Assembly: GCA_036365455.1 (NCBI GenBank)
Contig: JAWQUS010000011.1
Coordinates: forward strand, 7,274,001 to 7,338,000
DNA length: 64,000 nt
Reading direction: 5' to 3'
Origin: Macrosoma leucophasiata
Taxonomy: Eukaryota > Arthropoda > Insecta > Lepidoptera > Hedylidae
The position numbers and the translations under genes are program-made. Below are positions 43,455 through 54,979 of the stretch, in pieces. The stretch's first letter is position 1, and every line of letters starts with the position of its first letter. Below the pieces are notes generated by a model. The model worked only from the letters and a program-made list of their open reading frames with translations. It did no database searches and was not told the DNA's origin.

Positions 43455-43845
43455 GTTATGAATATGATGATGAACTAAGCCTTCCCCAAAGATTTCCACA
43501 ACGAACGGACCTAGGCCGCCCTTATCCAGCGATTTCCTCCAACCTTCACCAGGTCGTCGAATTACCTGCCTACACTTCGTCTTCTGGTACGCGATCGCCA
43601 TTCGAGAACTCTTCTGTATGTGCCCCTCTAACTCTATGAACTCTATGTGCCCTGCCCAATGTCAATTGAGTCTCGCTATTCATGTCGACTTCTTTAATTC
43701 TCTATGTGGATTTTTTTCTAATATGTGGATTTCTTGATTTCTGATTTGATTTCATAGGGAAACGCCAAGTATAGCTCTCTTTATTCTCTGTGACCTCAAG
43801 TCTTCTTAAGGGCCACATAGTAAGCGACACGTGTATTAAACCATA
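43455..43845 (-). pseudogene. RTE-like LINE ORF2, C-terminal fragment
   Basis: The minus strand reads, in changing frames, WAGHIEF, VLEWRSRTRRRSVGR, QLDDLVKVGGNRWIRAA and then the WxxxGEA(Y)-type end. WAGH(V/I) and LEWRPRxxRRxxGR are standard near the C-terminus of RTE-type polymerase ORFs. Several frameshifts and stops; a decayed 3' piece only. Confidence 0.65.
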
Positions 43846-43849
43846 CTTA

Positions 43850-44790
43850 TATTAAAATACGTGAACGTAACTGTCTGCTTTCCTGCTACACTTTGGCGCT
43901 TATATCAATAAACTCATTTCGTACAGAGATAGACTAGATCTTGGGAAAGGACATATTTTATTACCTTTAATCGTGAAAAGAGTCATGCCTTTTTGCAAAA
44001 CAAGGTAGCATAAAATATCCTCAAAAAATTAAAAAAACGATCGAAATAAACAAAAGCTAGTTACTTGATATTACGCAATTGAATGCCACCTTCCCTCCAA
44101 TCGAGAGCCAACAATAAACTAATGTAACTCGATATCATAGGCAGGGATATGCCATCAATTAATTATAACATCCTACTTAGAATCAAGTTCCTAATTAAAT
44201 TATTCAGATTATTGGCAAGGTTAACGGTAGGGATCTGTTGCGTTACATGTGTAACCGAAGATGTAGGATAATTTGGTTTGCAAAACTGCATACATCGCTT
44301 TCACATGGCTAGATAACATTTCGGTTTCCCGAAGCATTCCGTTTTCAGCACGCATGTAATCTATTTCACCAACTGTCAGTCGACTGACCGTTATGTCAAG
44401 CTTCATAAGGTTTTCATTAGGAAAGTTAATAATAATATGATCGTAATTTTTTCCTTAAAAATCTAATTTTTCGCGTAACTTTCTGTCTTTTTTTCTTTTA
44501 TCTCAATCAAACAACAAAAAAGAATTAGCGAAATCGGTCCAGCCGTTCTCAAGTTTTGCACTTAGCAACACATTTTGCGATTCATTTTTATTTATATAGA
44601 TTTTAGGTAACTCACCGTAAAATACAAGAAAAAGCTTATGTAGGGCAATTCTTAGGATTAATTTTTGTTGCATTCCGATTTTGTAGTTAGGAGTTATTGA
44701 CACTTCACGGACGACATACAAATTGTAAAGCATTTTAGCACTCAAGACCTACAACCTAGACCTAGACATGCAAGCATGACGTTTAATGTA
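43850..44790. other. No confirmed gene; one unexplained small ORF
   Basis: A 61-codon open stretch at 44221-44406 (minus, MKLDITVSRLTVGEIDYMRA start) has a protein-like composition but no family I know, and there is no supporting splice or repeat evidence. A LINE-type tail (CGGTCCAGCCGTTCTCAAG) is at 44530-44610. Confidence 0.3.
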
Positions 44791-44791
44791 T

Positions 44792-46067
44792 TAGGTTGGG
44801 GAAAAAGTTTCTTCGCATTTTTTAAGATAATTCAAAACATTTTTTAATATAGTTTATTTAAATTAAACTAAAGCATGTATGTACCACTTTGTTCGATAAC
44901 CTTTTGCCATCTTGTAGGTAGGGACATGATCCCATTGCTATTAAAATTTTCGGACTTCTCATCAAAATACCGCGACAAGTGGATTTGGCAGTCCTCTCGT
45001 GATGTTAACCTAACATTGCATATAGAATTCTGAAGAGACCGAAACAGGTGGAAATCTGAAGGTGCAAGGTCGGGACTATACGGCGGATGCATTATCACCT
45101 CCCAGCCAAACTCTCTTAATTTTTGCTGAGTGGCTATAGATGTGTGAGGTCTAGCGTTATCATGATGAAACACCACACCCCTTCTGTTGATCAATTCCGG
45201 CCACTTTCTCTCAACTCCTTGCTTTAATCTCATCAGTTGTTCGCAGTAGAGTTCAGAATCGATAGTCCTGCCTGGTGGTAATAGCTCATAATGAATAATG
45301 CCCTTCCAATCCCACCACACACACAACATCACCTTATTGCGAGTTAACCCGGGTTTCGCCACAGTCTGTGAAGCCTGACCGGCCTTTGACCACGACCTTT
45401 TTCGCACGTTCTTGTCGTACGTGATCCACTTTTCATCACCAGTTATCAGCTTCTTCAAAAATGATTCGGTTTCATTACGTCGTAATAAAGAATCACAAAT
45501 GAGTACACGGTTCATTAGGGTTATTTCAGTGAGCTCGTGAGGTACCCAAATATCGAGCTTTTTTTGTACCCAGCTTTTTTCAAATGCGCCAAAACTGTTT
45601 TGTGATCAATTCTCAGTTCTTCAGCTACGTCGTAACTACTGATATGTCGATCTTGCTCCACTTTTTCAAAAATGGCATCCATTTTATCCGTAATAGGGCG
45701 ACCAGAGCGAGGTGCATCTTTGACATCAAAATTTCCGGATTGAAAACGCTTAAACCAAATTTGTGCCTCTCACAGACACTGCACTAGGTCCATAAACATC
45801 GCAAATTATTTTCGCGGCTTGCGTTGCATTTTTACCTTTTTGTAGTAAAATTTTAACATGTATCGAATTTCTGCATTAGATTCACTCATCTTGACAGTAC
45901 GAAAAACAAATGAAAATTGAATTGCCTAATTTGAATTTGGAATTATGTTCTTTAAAATTTTAACTTTCAATGATACCAAAACCAGCCAGCTACAAATACT
46001 ACAGCCAAAGAGATTTTATTACAAGTTCATACATACTATAATGCGAAAAGACTTTTTCCACAGCCTA
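44792..46067 (-). mobile_element. mariner element, copy 3
   Basis: Ends TAGGTTGGGGAAAAAGTTTC and GACTTTTTCCACAGCCTA flanked by TA. Confidence 0.88.
44868..45889 (-). pseudogene. mariner transposase, copy 3 (N-terminal frameshifts)
   Basis: The C-terminal 215 codons (from MNRVLICDSLLRRNETESFL) are open, with TGDEKW, HHDNARPH and SPDLAPSDFHLF all present, so the catalytic triad is intact. Upstream, loss of one A in the AAAAAAA run at about 45558 and a short deletion at 45767-45771 (QIWFKRFQ region) break the DNA-binding half. Not functional as it stands. Confidence 0.85.
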
Positions 46068-46069
46068 TT

Positions 46070-46335
46070 ATTCAATCACAACCTTAGAAAAAATGGGCCG
46101 CTACATAACTTTCACAAATTATTGAAATCAAATGACACGCGAGTTACAATTTGGCGCGAGCGTCACACAAGTTGGAAACAGTTTTCAAATCACATTAGGA
46201 AATTCACGTTCGCAAAGCTGTGCACTAAATTGTGAATGCAGCTATTGACGTTAATCCCAAAATCCAATTTAATAGACTGGATGCATAGTCCGTGTAGTAT
46301 TTTAAAGTATTTTATGATTGCACATTGAATTTTTT
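46070..46335. repeat. Diverged direct repeat, unit A
   Basis: Contains GACGCGAG/GGCGCGAGCGTCACACAAG, AATTCACGTTCGCAAAGCT and GGATGCATAGTCCGTGTAG. Pairs with 46690-46955. Confidence 0.65.
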
Positions 46336-46689
46336 CGTTTCCTATATACCTGATTGCAATACTTACATCTTTCTATTTGGATTTTATTACCTGTTTCCGT
46401 ATATAACCATACAGATTATTGACAAACAAATCTGAACCTATAAAAGTAATTTCTGAAGACCGTTCCAAGCAACACTTGTGAATTTATGAAAATAATGATT
46501 TTAGTTTTTCATCCATAAACGAAAAAATATTGGAATTATAAGATACAACACGGACAATCACAAAAGACGAAATGCGGCTGGCAGAATTCGTAACCGTGAC
46601 CATTTAATATAGGTAGATCATCAGTTATTACAACGAGTAAAGACTAAAAATGGATAATGTATTATGAATCCCAAACTAGACCGATTATT

Positions 46690-46955
46690 GCGGTTCAATA
46701 CCAGCTTTACAAAAAATGCATCACTACATACTAAACAAATGATTCAAATCAAATAACATGCGAATTACTATTTGACGCGAGCGTCACACAAGCTGCAAAC
46801 AGTTTTCAAATAATTTTAGAAAATTCACGTTAGCAAAGCTTTGCACTAAGTTTTGAATGCATCTATTGACGTTCATCCTAAAATCCACTTTAAACGACTA
46901 GATGCATGAGCCGTGTACTATCTAAAAGTATTTCATGATTGGATATTCCAATGTT
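46690..46955. repeat. Diverged direct repeat, unit B
   Basis: Same order of blocks as unit A: GACGCGAGCGTCACACAAGC, AATTCACGTTAGCAAAGCTT and AGATGCATGAGCCGTGTAC. Confidence 0.65.
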
Positions 46956-47074
46956 TTTGCTGTTCAAACAAAAGTATCATGTGTTGAATTGCAATTGATA
47001 CATCATTTGATTCAAATATTCAGTTGCGATTGATAGTATGACAGAGCTGGGTTAAAAAGGTTTTTTTTTATTGT

Positions 47075-47352
47075 AATGCAAGTGTTAAACAAGCATGCAG
47101 TTCACATTGATGTTAAGTGATGACTGCAGCTTGACTGCAGCCTATAGACACCCACACAAAGACCAAGGTCAAATGCAGATGCGTTACCACTCCTGAGGCC
47201 TAAGGTATTATGCCTCTGTGCCGGAAATTACAAGTCCATACATCACTACCTGACCGGAATACGATAGTGTTGAACACTACTATTTATCATCAAGTATATT
47301 AGGTAATGCGGTGGTGCCTACGCCTACGTCACTGAAGCTCTGCCACCAGTAA
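47075..47352 (-). repeat. Hairpin-headed SINE, copy 14
   Basis: T-run and GCAAGTGTTAAACAAGCATG at left. A small tandem duplication of ACTGCAGC(CT)TG occurs at about 47122-47145. The hairpin is shortened. Confidence 0.8.
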
Positions 47353-47359
47353 AAGATCT

Positions 47360-47870
47360 AAAGGTAACGTAAGTTTTGCATGAAGGAACATAATTTTTTA
47401 TGTATTGTGCTACAAACTTGAAAAATAGCTAGTTAACATTTGTTATGGACGGATTTTGCGACAGAGCGAACTAAAAGTTCTGAGAAGTTTTTAACAAAGT
47501 TCTTATTTTTGCTACAATCTTGATATTTGGCAGAGAAGGTAGTTAGTATACCATTGCTAAGAATAGAGTTTGCCACATAGCCAGATAGACTGAGTAACTG
47601 CACGGGGGTGGGAGTGTAAGTACGGGTAGAGGAAGTGTTGTCGTATTAAGGTCTAGACATGGGCGCATATTATTATCTACAACAAGTACCTAAATACAAA
47701 TTGAAACGAATGAAGCTGCTTCAATTAATTCTAATAGAACATCACTTTGCAAGTTCGTTTGTCTACTGTCTACTTCTTTATAACTTCTCACATCTTTGGA
47801 TAGAGTTACAAAAAAATATTTAGGGTCATGTAATTGTATAAAACTTATCAGTCTTTTCTGAAAAGTTCAT
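47360..47870. other. No recognisable gene
   Basis: AT-rich spacer. Confidence 0.35.
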
Positions 47871-47871
47871 A

Positions 47872-48211
47872 ATGGCTACCTTTGATACGTCCCACTGCTG
47901 GACACCTAGTCTCTCCCCTTCTTGAGGGGAGGCCTGGACCTTTCTCCAGCACGCTGCTCCAATGCGGGTTGGTGGAGATACGGGTTAGTCGGATGTTTTC
48001 GAACCGCCCATAAGGCCTCCGACAAGGTTAAACGGTTGCTATCGATAGATAGCAGTCGGGACCGACGGCTTAACGTGCCCTCCGAAGCACGTAAACGCAC
48101 ATTTTAATTTGCCACTAGCGGTCACCCATCACACACACGACCGCGTCCGTATCGCATAACCGAGTAGATCGCTTTCAATCTGCACTAGCCGCGGGGCCAT
48201 GCGCGTTTAGA
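47872..48211 (-). repeat. 5S-rRNA-headed SINE, copy 3
   Basis: The minus-strand head ATGGCCCCGCGGCTAGTGCA and the 5S-like block are at 48110-48200; the LINE-like tail (CCAGCAGTGGGACGTATCAA on the minus strand) is at the left. Confidence 0.78.
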
Positions 48212-48627
48212 GTAAAAAGAGCAAAAGCAGCGCAAAGTTTAATGTTTATAAAATACCGACATCACTATTGAAAATATTGTTAAATAAAAGAAGCTCAAGT
48301 TAAAAGAAGAGGAAACTGGTTTCTTACCAAACACCTCGTATATGTTATTGTGTTACATTTATTGTGCGCATTTATTTTGCCACTAGCGGTCACCCATCAC
48401 ACACACGACCGCGTCCGTATCGCATAACCGAGTAGATCGCTTTCAATCTACACTAGCCGCGAGGCCATGCGCGTTTAGAGTAGAAAGAGCAAAAGCAGCG
48501 CAAAGTTTAATGTTTATAAAATACCGACATCACTATTGAAAATATTGTTAAATAAAAGAAGCTCAAGCTAAAAGAAGAGGAAACTGGTTTCTTACCAAAC
48601 ACCTCGTATATGTTATTGTTACATTAT
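48111..48627. repeat. Recent tandem duplication, about 250-bp unit
   Basis: 48111-48360 is repeated at 48379-48627 with only a few differences. The unit joins the head of the 5S-SINE to neighbouring unique sequence (AGCAAAAGCAGCGCAAAG, GGAAACTGGTTTCTTACC). Confidence 0.85.
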
Positions 48628-48629
48628 TA

Positions 48630-49850
48630 TGAAATAAATATGAGTTAATTTCAAAACTTTCACACCAAGTTGTTTATTGTTCACATTTCGCGCTAAAGTC
48701 GCCAAAAGTTATAATTACACGACAGTAAGATCTCAACTCATAGGCTGTCCTTTGAAAGCAATGAACCGCGCTTGTTGTTTTGATTTATTTTATTATACTC
48801 GGTTGGTATAATTCATATCTAAATTAGAATTATTACAATGATAATATCTTATCAGCATGATCCATTGGTTGGGCAGAAAATCAGGGTTGCCTTTTAAGGT
48901 GGCAATTCTGTTTTATGGGAATATTATGCAGGACAAGAGCGATAACATAATTGAAATAATCATTCATATAGGTGCATATCTCTTTGAAAATTCGCTAATT
49001 GTGTTGCTAAGCGCGAATCTCGAGAACGGCTGAACTGATTTGGCTGATTTCATTTTTGTTTGTATTTGTAATTGTCCGTAGAAGATTTGTATGAAAAAGA
49101 ACTATATAGACTCGAATAAATGAGAAATTTTTAGAAAACTTAACCACCATACTAACTATTTCAATATAAACCTCATTGCCCTTGATATAACGGTCAGTCA
49201 TTGATTATCGTTTTAAATATATAGGTAGAAATGGATACCATGATTACCAGTAACAATCTACATTGCACCCGCGCGATGCCGGGGCGGGTAGCTAGTATCT
49301 AATATATTCAAATTTCGTGTCATAGTCCTTGTAACATTAATTATACTCCTCCAAAACGGCTGCACTGATCATTGTGAAATTTATATTATTTTTTTTATTT
49401 TGTAGCTATGAGAATCGGTTGCAGTCTATTTTTTATATCACTAAGAGTAATTCTCAACAATTTTTTTTTCATTTTTTTTTCATTTTTAATTTATTTATAG
49501 TTCTAAGGCGATACGAAGTTCGTTAAGGCAGCTAGTATATTTATAATACTGACACATTTACTTTTTCCAATGTCGAAAGTTTATCTTCTTACCTGATCTC
49601 CAATTCAAGAAATGAAACGCGTTCTTTATAAATAATTTAACCTAGATTGTGTCTACATATCATTGGCTGGATACAATGTAACGTGATGGGGATCATGAAA
49701 ATGACAAAAGGCAAGACTTGTAAATAAAATATTAGGCCATACGTTGTCGTGTTGCTTAGGAAATATGAAGTATAATACAGTGAGTGGAACAGAATAGAGT
49801 GAAACGACGCTGATATATCTCATTTATGTCGTAAAGAGAAAGTACCTTTT
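48630..49850. other. Intergenic with LINE-type tails
   Basis: Tail wording at 49010-49300 (CGAGAACGGCTGAACTGATT; end GATGCCGGGGCGGGTAGC) and 49350-49540 (CTCCAAAACGGCTGCACTG; end GGCGATACGAAGTTCG). No gene. Confidence 0.45.
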
Positions 49851-49857
49851 TTATGCA

Positions 49858-50128
49858 ATAGTGGCAAACAAGCATGTGGTTCACATGGATGTTAAGTGAC
49901 GACTGCAGCCTGTAGACACCCACACAAAGACCAAGGTCAAAATGCAGATGCGTTACCACTCATGAGGCCTAAGGTGTTATGCCTCTGTACCGGAAATTAC
50001 AGGACCGTAAATTACCACCTGACCAGGAAACGATAGTGCTGAACACTAACATTTAGCGGCAAGTAATATATATTAGGTAATGCGGTGGTGCCTACGCCCG
50101 CGAGCTCTGTCACTGGAGCTCACCAGTA
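49858..50128 (-). repeat. Hairpin-headed SINE, copy 15 (near full length)
   Basis: AGTGGCAAACAAGCATGTGG at left; GCGAGCTCTGTCACTGGAGC at right. Confidence 0.85.
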
Positions 50129-50129
50129 T

Positions 50130-51485
50130 TGCTAATAAGTAATGTGCGCATGTCCAGCCGAACGTTATCTACCCTTAAAATTAATTCCGGTCCCTCAACT
50201 TCCTGGACATTTTGTAATGAACATGGTAGCAAACATCAAGAGGACTGATTTACGGTGTGGTTACTTTATTTGAAGGAAGGGTGCCATTTCGAGCTATTTC
50301 ATTTAATTCTTGCACGATGGGAATAACTACTGAAACGACCCGAGAATGTCATGTCATTCGATATTCATTACTGTTTTACTTCTTATTACTTACTGCCTTA
50401 TACCGAGGTTACCTTTATACTGTTAATATATGTCATGAGTATTAAAATTGCATTATCATGTACTGGACCAAATGCTTATACTTTCATAGGTATACATTGG
50501 TGATCACAATTCATTTTTCAAATCATACAAGTCGCGAATGTCGCGATATTGTAAACTTGTGCAAGTTTTAATAAAGCAAACATATCATATGCGTTTTTTG
50601 ACATAGATGGTTTTTTTTTACTATAATAATAATAATATTGTATAAAAACTGCCACAAAACTAAACAAATTTTGAGACATCGACAATCGGAGGTAGATAAC
50701 CTCCGATTACGAAATCATTTCAAATCCAAAACTTTAGAATATTAACGTAATTAATTTATCCAACGAGCTTCTTATTGTACTGAACGAAAAGAGTCAATAA
50801 CTATCGTTTGTGTAAAAAGAAGCGTTTCATATTACATGCAATTCGTGAAATAATTAGAAAACCACAATAAAGCGTCGAATCCGTATACTGTACTGGGAAG
50901 TAATAACAGTTATTATAAATTCAGTACACGGTTTTCAGGAGAGCAACGGTCCACCTTCAGAATGCCTATTAATAAACTTTTAGGATTCATTTATGTCTTA
51001 CGCGATAAGAATATATTATACTTATTGTTTAGTAACAAAGTTGCTGGTATTGATAAGTAATTCCATGGTTTTTCTAAACATGTAAAGTTTTTTGTAGCAT
51101 GAATCATTCATATAATAGACAAATCAATTGGTATTTTTTTATTTAATTACTGGCTTACCCGGCAAACTTCATATTGCCTCAGAATGATACGGTCATTGCC
51201 CGTGGTACACCTATTTAGTCCACCTGGGTGTACCAGCGGTAAAATATTCTAATTCAACACCCTCCAGAACCATGACATGACACCCATGACGAAAAAGTTG
51301 ACAACATCATGCAGCCGCCATCTCGGATAGGTATAACTGTATAGGTGTTACTCAACTTTGGATGAAAGCACTAATAGTAATTTGTTGTGTGGTGGCGACT
51401 CCTCCGAATAACAACACCACTTCGGATGAGTCAATCCCTACTATTTGTAAAGAGTAACGAGTGAGAGTTGTCATGTAAGTCGTAA
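50130..51485. other. No recognisable gene
   Basis: AT-rich. Small perfect inverted repeat AATCGGAGGT/ACCTCCGATT at about 50683-50708. Retroelement end GGCTTACCCGGCAAACTTC at 51152. Confidence 0.35.
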
Positions 51486-51489
51486 AAAC

Positions 51490-51655
51490 TATCACAGAAA
51501 TATAACAACATAGGTCTCAGGGGTGGCAACGCATCTGCATTTTGACCTCTGGTTCTTGTGTAGATTGTAGCTAGATGTCTATAGGCTACATCATCATACA
51601 TCATCACTTAACATCAATATAAGATGCAGGCTTGTTTGCCACCTTCACTGCATAA
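51490..51655 (+). repeat. Hairpin-headed SINE, copy 16 (tail half)
   Basis: ACTATCACAGAAATATAACA through GGGGTGGCAACGCATCTGC to CACTGCATAAAAAAATTG. Confidence 0.7.
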
Positions 51656-52091
51656 AAAAATTGCATTTTACCCTGTGTTTTTTGTGTTGATGTCTACTAT
51701 ATATAATATATAATATACGCGAGAAAATCCGCAAATATAATTTCTACAATGTATGAAGCTTGCGAAAACCTGCGAAAACGTTAGAGTACTAATAGAAAAG
51801 GCCATGATAACGTTAAGAATTTCTAAGAATTGAGTGGAACTGAAGATGAAAGGAAGGGACAAAATGAGTAATTAAATTTTAACAAATTTAAACTCTTACT
51901 TGGCCAAGCTGACAATTATTTTAGAATCCCTTATTGAGGATGCAAATGGGTGTCTCAGCAAAGGAATGTTTGAAATGTAATTAAGGTAATTTATAAAAAT
52001 GTTACATCGCTTTTAAAACATAGCAATGTACCTACATAATGTGGATGTAATATTACATGTAATATACATTGTGTGAATGAATTACATGAAA

Positions 52092-52720
52092 AAAACCGGT
52101 CAAGTGCATGTCAGGCCACAAACAGTGTAAGGTTCCGTAGTTACAGAGTAATGAAAAGAAAAATATAATATTTTGTATGGACCTGTTCGAAATTTTCGAG
52201 TAAAACACATTTGATCGACTATTACTCGCAAACTTGCAGGGCCAACTTAAGTGTGATAGTTTTCCTTTTAATTTCGTTATATGTAGCTACTATTGACGTA
52301 AAGTTTGAATTTCTAATAACAACCGTTTAGTTCCGTTTAGTCTGTAGGGGGGCGAGGCACTTGAGTCTAACGAAAATTTGCATTTTAAAACTTAGTCACG
52401 AACAGTTAACTGTATCGAAAAATAATGTTCCAGTACCCCTCGACCCACAGTATTTTTCAAGGACCTATCCAACGATACCCCACACTATATGGAAATCGAA
52501 AATTAAAAAAAAATATTTGCGCGTTACAAGTAGTACACGTTACCCTAAAAATTTTTTTGTCATGTTATTATTCTACCACTTTGTCGGGCATGATTAAGTG
52601 TATACTTGTGCCAAATTTCAAGTCACTAGTACTTATAGTTTTTGCGCTAAACCGCGGACGGACAGACAGACAGACGGACATGGCGAAACTATAAGGGTTC
52701 TTTGTTTACTACGGAACACT
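52092..52720 (-). repeat. GGGTTCCGTA-type dispersed repeat, copy 3
   Basis: Window strand starts AAACCGGTCAAGTGCATGTC and ends AGGGTTCTTTGTTTACTACG, the reverse of copy 2, including the GACA microsatellite at 52660-52680. Confidence 0.65.
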
Positions 52721-52809
52721 TCCGGCTGGAGTGATAAAGCTATATCTATAGCGTTTTCCAGAGAAATAATAGAGCGGATTCACTTTATAGATTTATCTCA
52801 CAATTTAGA

Positions 52810-52892
52810 CTTTCAAAAGATTCCTAAATTAAAATTGCATTTTTTAGGAATTTAAATTAAAATTTCATGTTTTAGGAATCTTTTAAAAGTCT
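52810..52892. repeat. Imperfect inverted repeat
   Basis: AGACTTTCAAAAGATTCCTA pairs with TAGGAATCTTTTAAAAGTCT. Confidence 0.6.
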
Positions 52893-52907
52893 ATGTGGTC
52901 TTCTTAA

Positions 52908-52964
52908 CCCGTCAAGTCACGAGAACATGACGCGCCGGCCGGCGACTTTACGTTCCTTGAAGGG
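52908..52964. mobile_element. 57-bp piggyBac-like micro-MITE between TTAA sites
   Basis: TTAA at 52904-52907 and 52965-52968; ends CCCGTCAAGTCACGAGAAC and ACGTTCCTTGAAGGG. A relative of 15599-15675 in the opposite orientation. Confidence 0.65.
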
Positions 52965-53111
52965 TTAAAACCAGTTAAAAACCGCATACCGTTACATAAT
53001 ATAACCCAATGTTCTAAATATTGCAAAAGTCAAATTGACCGGACACGATAATATTTCTATTCTCAAAACTTCTTGACTCCATTAATTACTGCAGGATGTA
53101 TTAAATATGAT

Positions 53112-53150
53112 AACATAATATAGCGTTTTTCGAAGACGCTATATTATGTT
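53112..53150. repeat. Perfect short inverted repeat
   Basis: AACATAATATAGCG and CGCTATATTATGTT, 14-bp arms around an 11-nt loop. Confidence 0.75.
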
Positions 53151-53177
53151 GGTTTAACTCAAAAAATATATTAATAA

Positions 53178-54457
53178 TAGGTTGGGGAAAAAGTATTTTC
53201 GCATTATAGTATGTAACTTGTAATAAAATCTCTTTGGCTGTAGTATTTGTATCTGGCTGGTTTTGGTATCATTGAAAGTTAAAATTTTAAAGAACATAAT
53301 TCCAAATTCAAATTAGGCAAATGTGTGATTTTCATTTGTTTTTCGTACTGTCATGATGAGTGAATCTAATGAAGAAATTCGATACATTTTAAAATTTTAC
53401 TACAAAAAAGGTAAGAATGCAACGCAAGCCGCAAAAAAAATTTGCGATGTTTATGGACCTAGTGCAGTGTTTGTGAGAGTAGCACAAATTTGGTTTAAGC
53501 GTTTTCAATCCGGAAATTTTGATGTCAAAGATGCACCTCGCTCTAGTCGCCCTATTACGGATAAAATGGATGCCATTTTTGAAAAAGTGGAGCAAGATCG
53601 ACATATCAGTAGTTACGACGTAGCTGAAGAACTGAGAATTGATCACAAAACAGTTTTGGCGCATTTGAAAAAAGCTGAGTACAAAAAAAAGCTCGATATT
53701 TGGGTACCTCACGAGCTCACTGAAAGAAACCTAATGAACCGTGTACTCATTTGTGATTATTTATTACGACGTAATGAAACCGAATCATTTTTGAAGAAGC
53801 TGATAACTGGTGATGTAAAGTGGATCACGTACGACAAGAACGTGCGAAAAAGGTCGTGGTCAAAGGCCGGCCAGGCTTCACAGACTGTGGCGAAACCCGG
53901 GTTAACTCGCAATAAGGTGATGTTGTGTGTGTGGTGGGATTGGAAGGGCATTATTCATTATGAGCTATTACCACCAAGCAGGACTATCGATTCTGAACTC
54001 TACTGCGAACAACTGATGAGATTAAAGCAAGAAGTTGAGAGAAAGCGGCCGGAATTGATCAACAGAAGGGGTGTGGTGTTTCATCATGATAACGCTAGAC
54101 CTCACACATCTATAGACACTCAGCAAAAATAAAGAGAGTTTGGCTGGGAGGTGTTAATGCATCCGCCGTATAGTCCTGACCTTGCACACTCAGAATTCTA
54201 CCTGTTTCGGTCTCTTCAGAATTCTTAATGCAATGTTAGGTTAACATTACGAGAGGACTGCCAAATCCACTTGTCGCGGTATTTTGATGAGAAGTCCCAA
54301 AATTTTAATAGCAATGGGATCATGTCCTTTCCTACAAGATGGCAAAAGGTTATCGAACAAAATGATACATACATACTTTAGTTAAATTTAAATAAACTGT
54401 ATTCAAAAATGTTTTGAATTATCTTAAAAAATGTGAAGAAACTTTTTCCCTAACCTA
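53178..54457 (+). mobile_element. mariner element, copy 4
   Basis: Ends TAGGTTGGGGAAAAAGTATT and AAACTTTTTCCCTAACCTA, flanked by TA. Full length. Confidence 0.9.
53353..54381 (+). pseudogene. mariner transposase, copy 4 (nonsense and active-site mutations)
   Basis: Open from MMSESNEEIRYILKFYYKKG through the helix-turn-helix half, TGDVKW (first Asp kept, Glu to Val) and HHDNARPH (second Asp). TTA to TAA changes make stops at about 54130 (after DTQQK) and 54226. In the PPYSPDLA region the third catalytic Asp is Glu (SEFYLF instead of SDFHLF). No frameshift was noticed, so point mutations alone killed it. The start could be either of the first two Met. Confidence 0.88.
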
Positions 54458-54628
54458 ATAAAAACCTTCTTAATCAAAAGTTATCTCCTAAAAATGCTAA
54501 ACAGTATTTAAAAAATCTAATTGTTTCGGCTATCATTATCGTAACAATTCTTTTACACCACTAACCTAAACAATTCATAATATTTGCTAACATGTTCGTT
54601 TTCTTTAGACTGTGATATTTGTATTTTA

Positions 54629-54976
54629 CACGGCGGCTGGTGTAGACCATAAGCGATCTACTCGGTTAAGCACTACGGGCGCGGTCGGGTAGTGTGATGG
54701 GTGACCGCTAGTGGCAAATTAAATACGCGTTTCAGTGCTTCGGAGGGCTCGTTAAGCCGTCGGTCCCCGTTTTATCGATAGATAGCAGTCGTTAAACCTT
54801 GTCGGAGGCCTTATGGGCAGTTTGAAAACATCCGACAGCGGGTTGGCCACTAACCCACCCACCTCCACCCATCCGCATTGGAGCAGCGTGGTGGAGTAAG
54901 CTCCAGGCCTCCTCCCAAAAAATGGGAGAGACTCGTATCCAGCTTTGGGACGTATTACGGGTTGCCATTATTATTT
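54629..54976 (+). repeat. 5S-rRNA-headed SINE, copy 4 (near full length)
   Basis: Head CACGGCGGCTGGTGTAGACC; 5S-like block GGTTAAGCACTACGGGCGCG, then GATGGGTGACCGC at 54664-54708; body with GTGCTTCGGAGGGC and GTTAAGCCGTCGGTCC; tail GGGACGTATTACGGGTTGCC then ATTATT. Confidence 0.82.
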
Positions 54977-54979
54977 GTA

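Noticed and set aside
44221..44406. 61-codon minus-strand ORF as a host gene
   Set aside because: No family, no splice sites and no start context that I can defend; composition alone is not enough.
1690..49959. Recurrent small ORF with the words RLQSSLNINVNCML in many places
   Set aside because: It appears only because the hairpin-headed SINE copies share nucleotide sequence; the frames differ in length and are broken in most copies.
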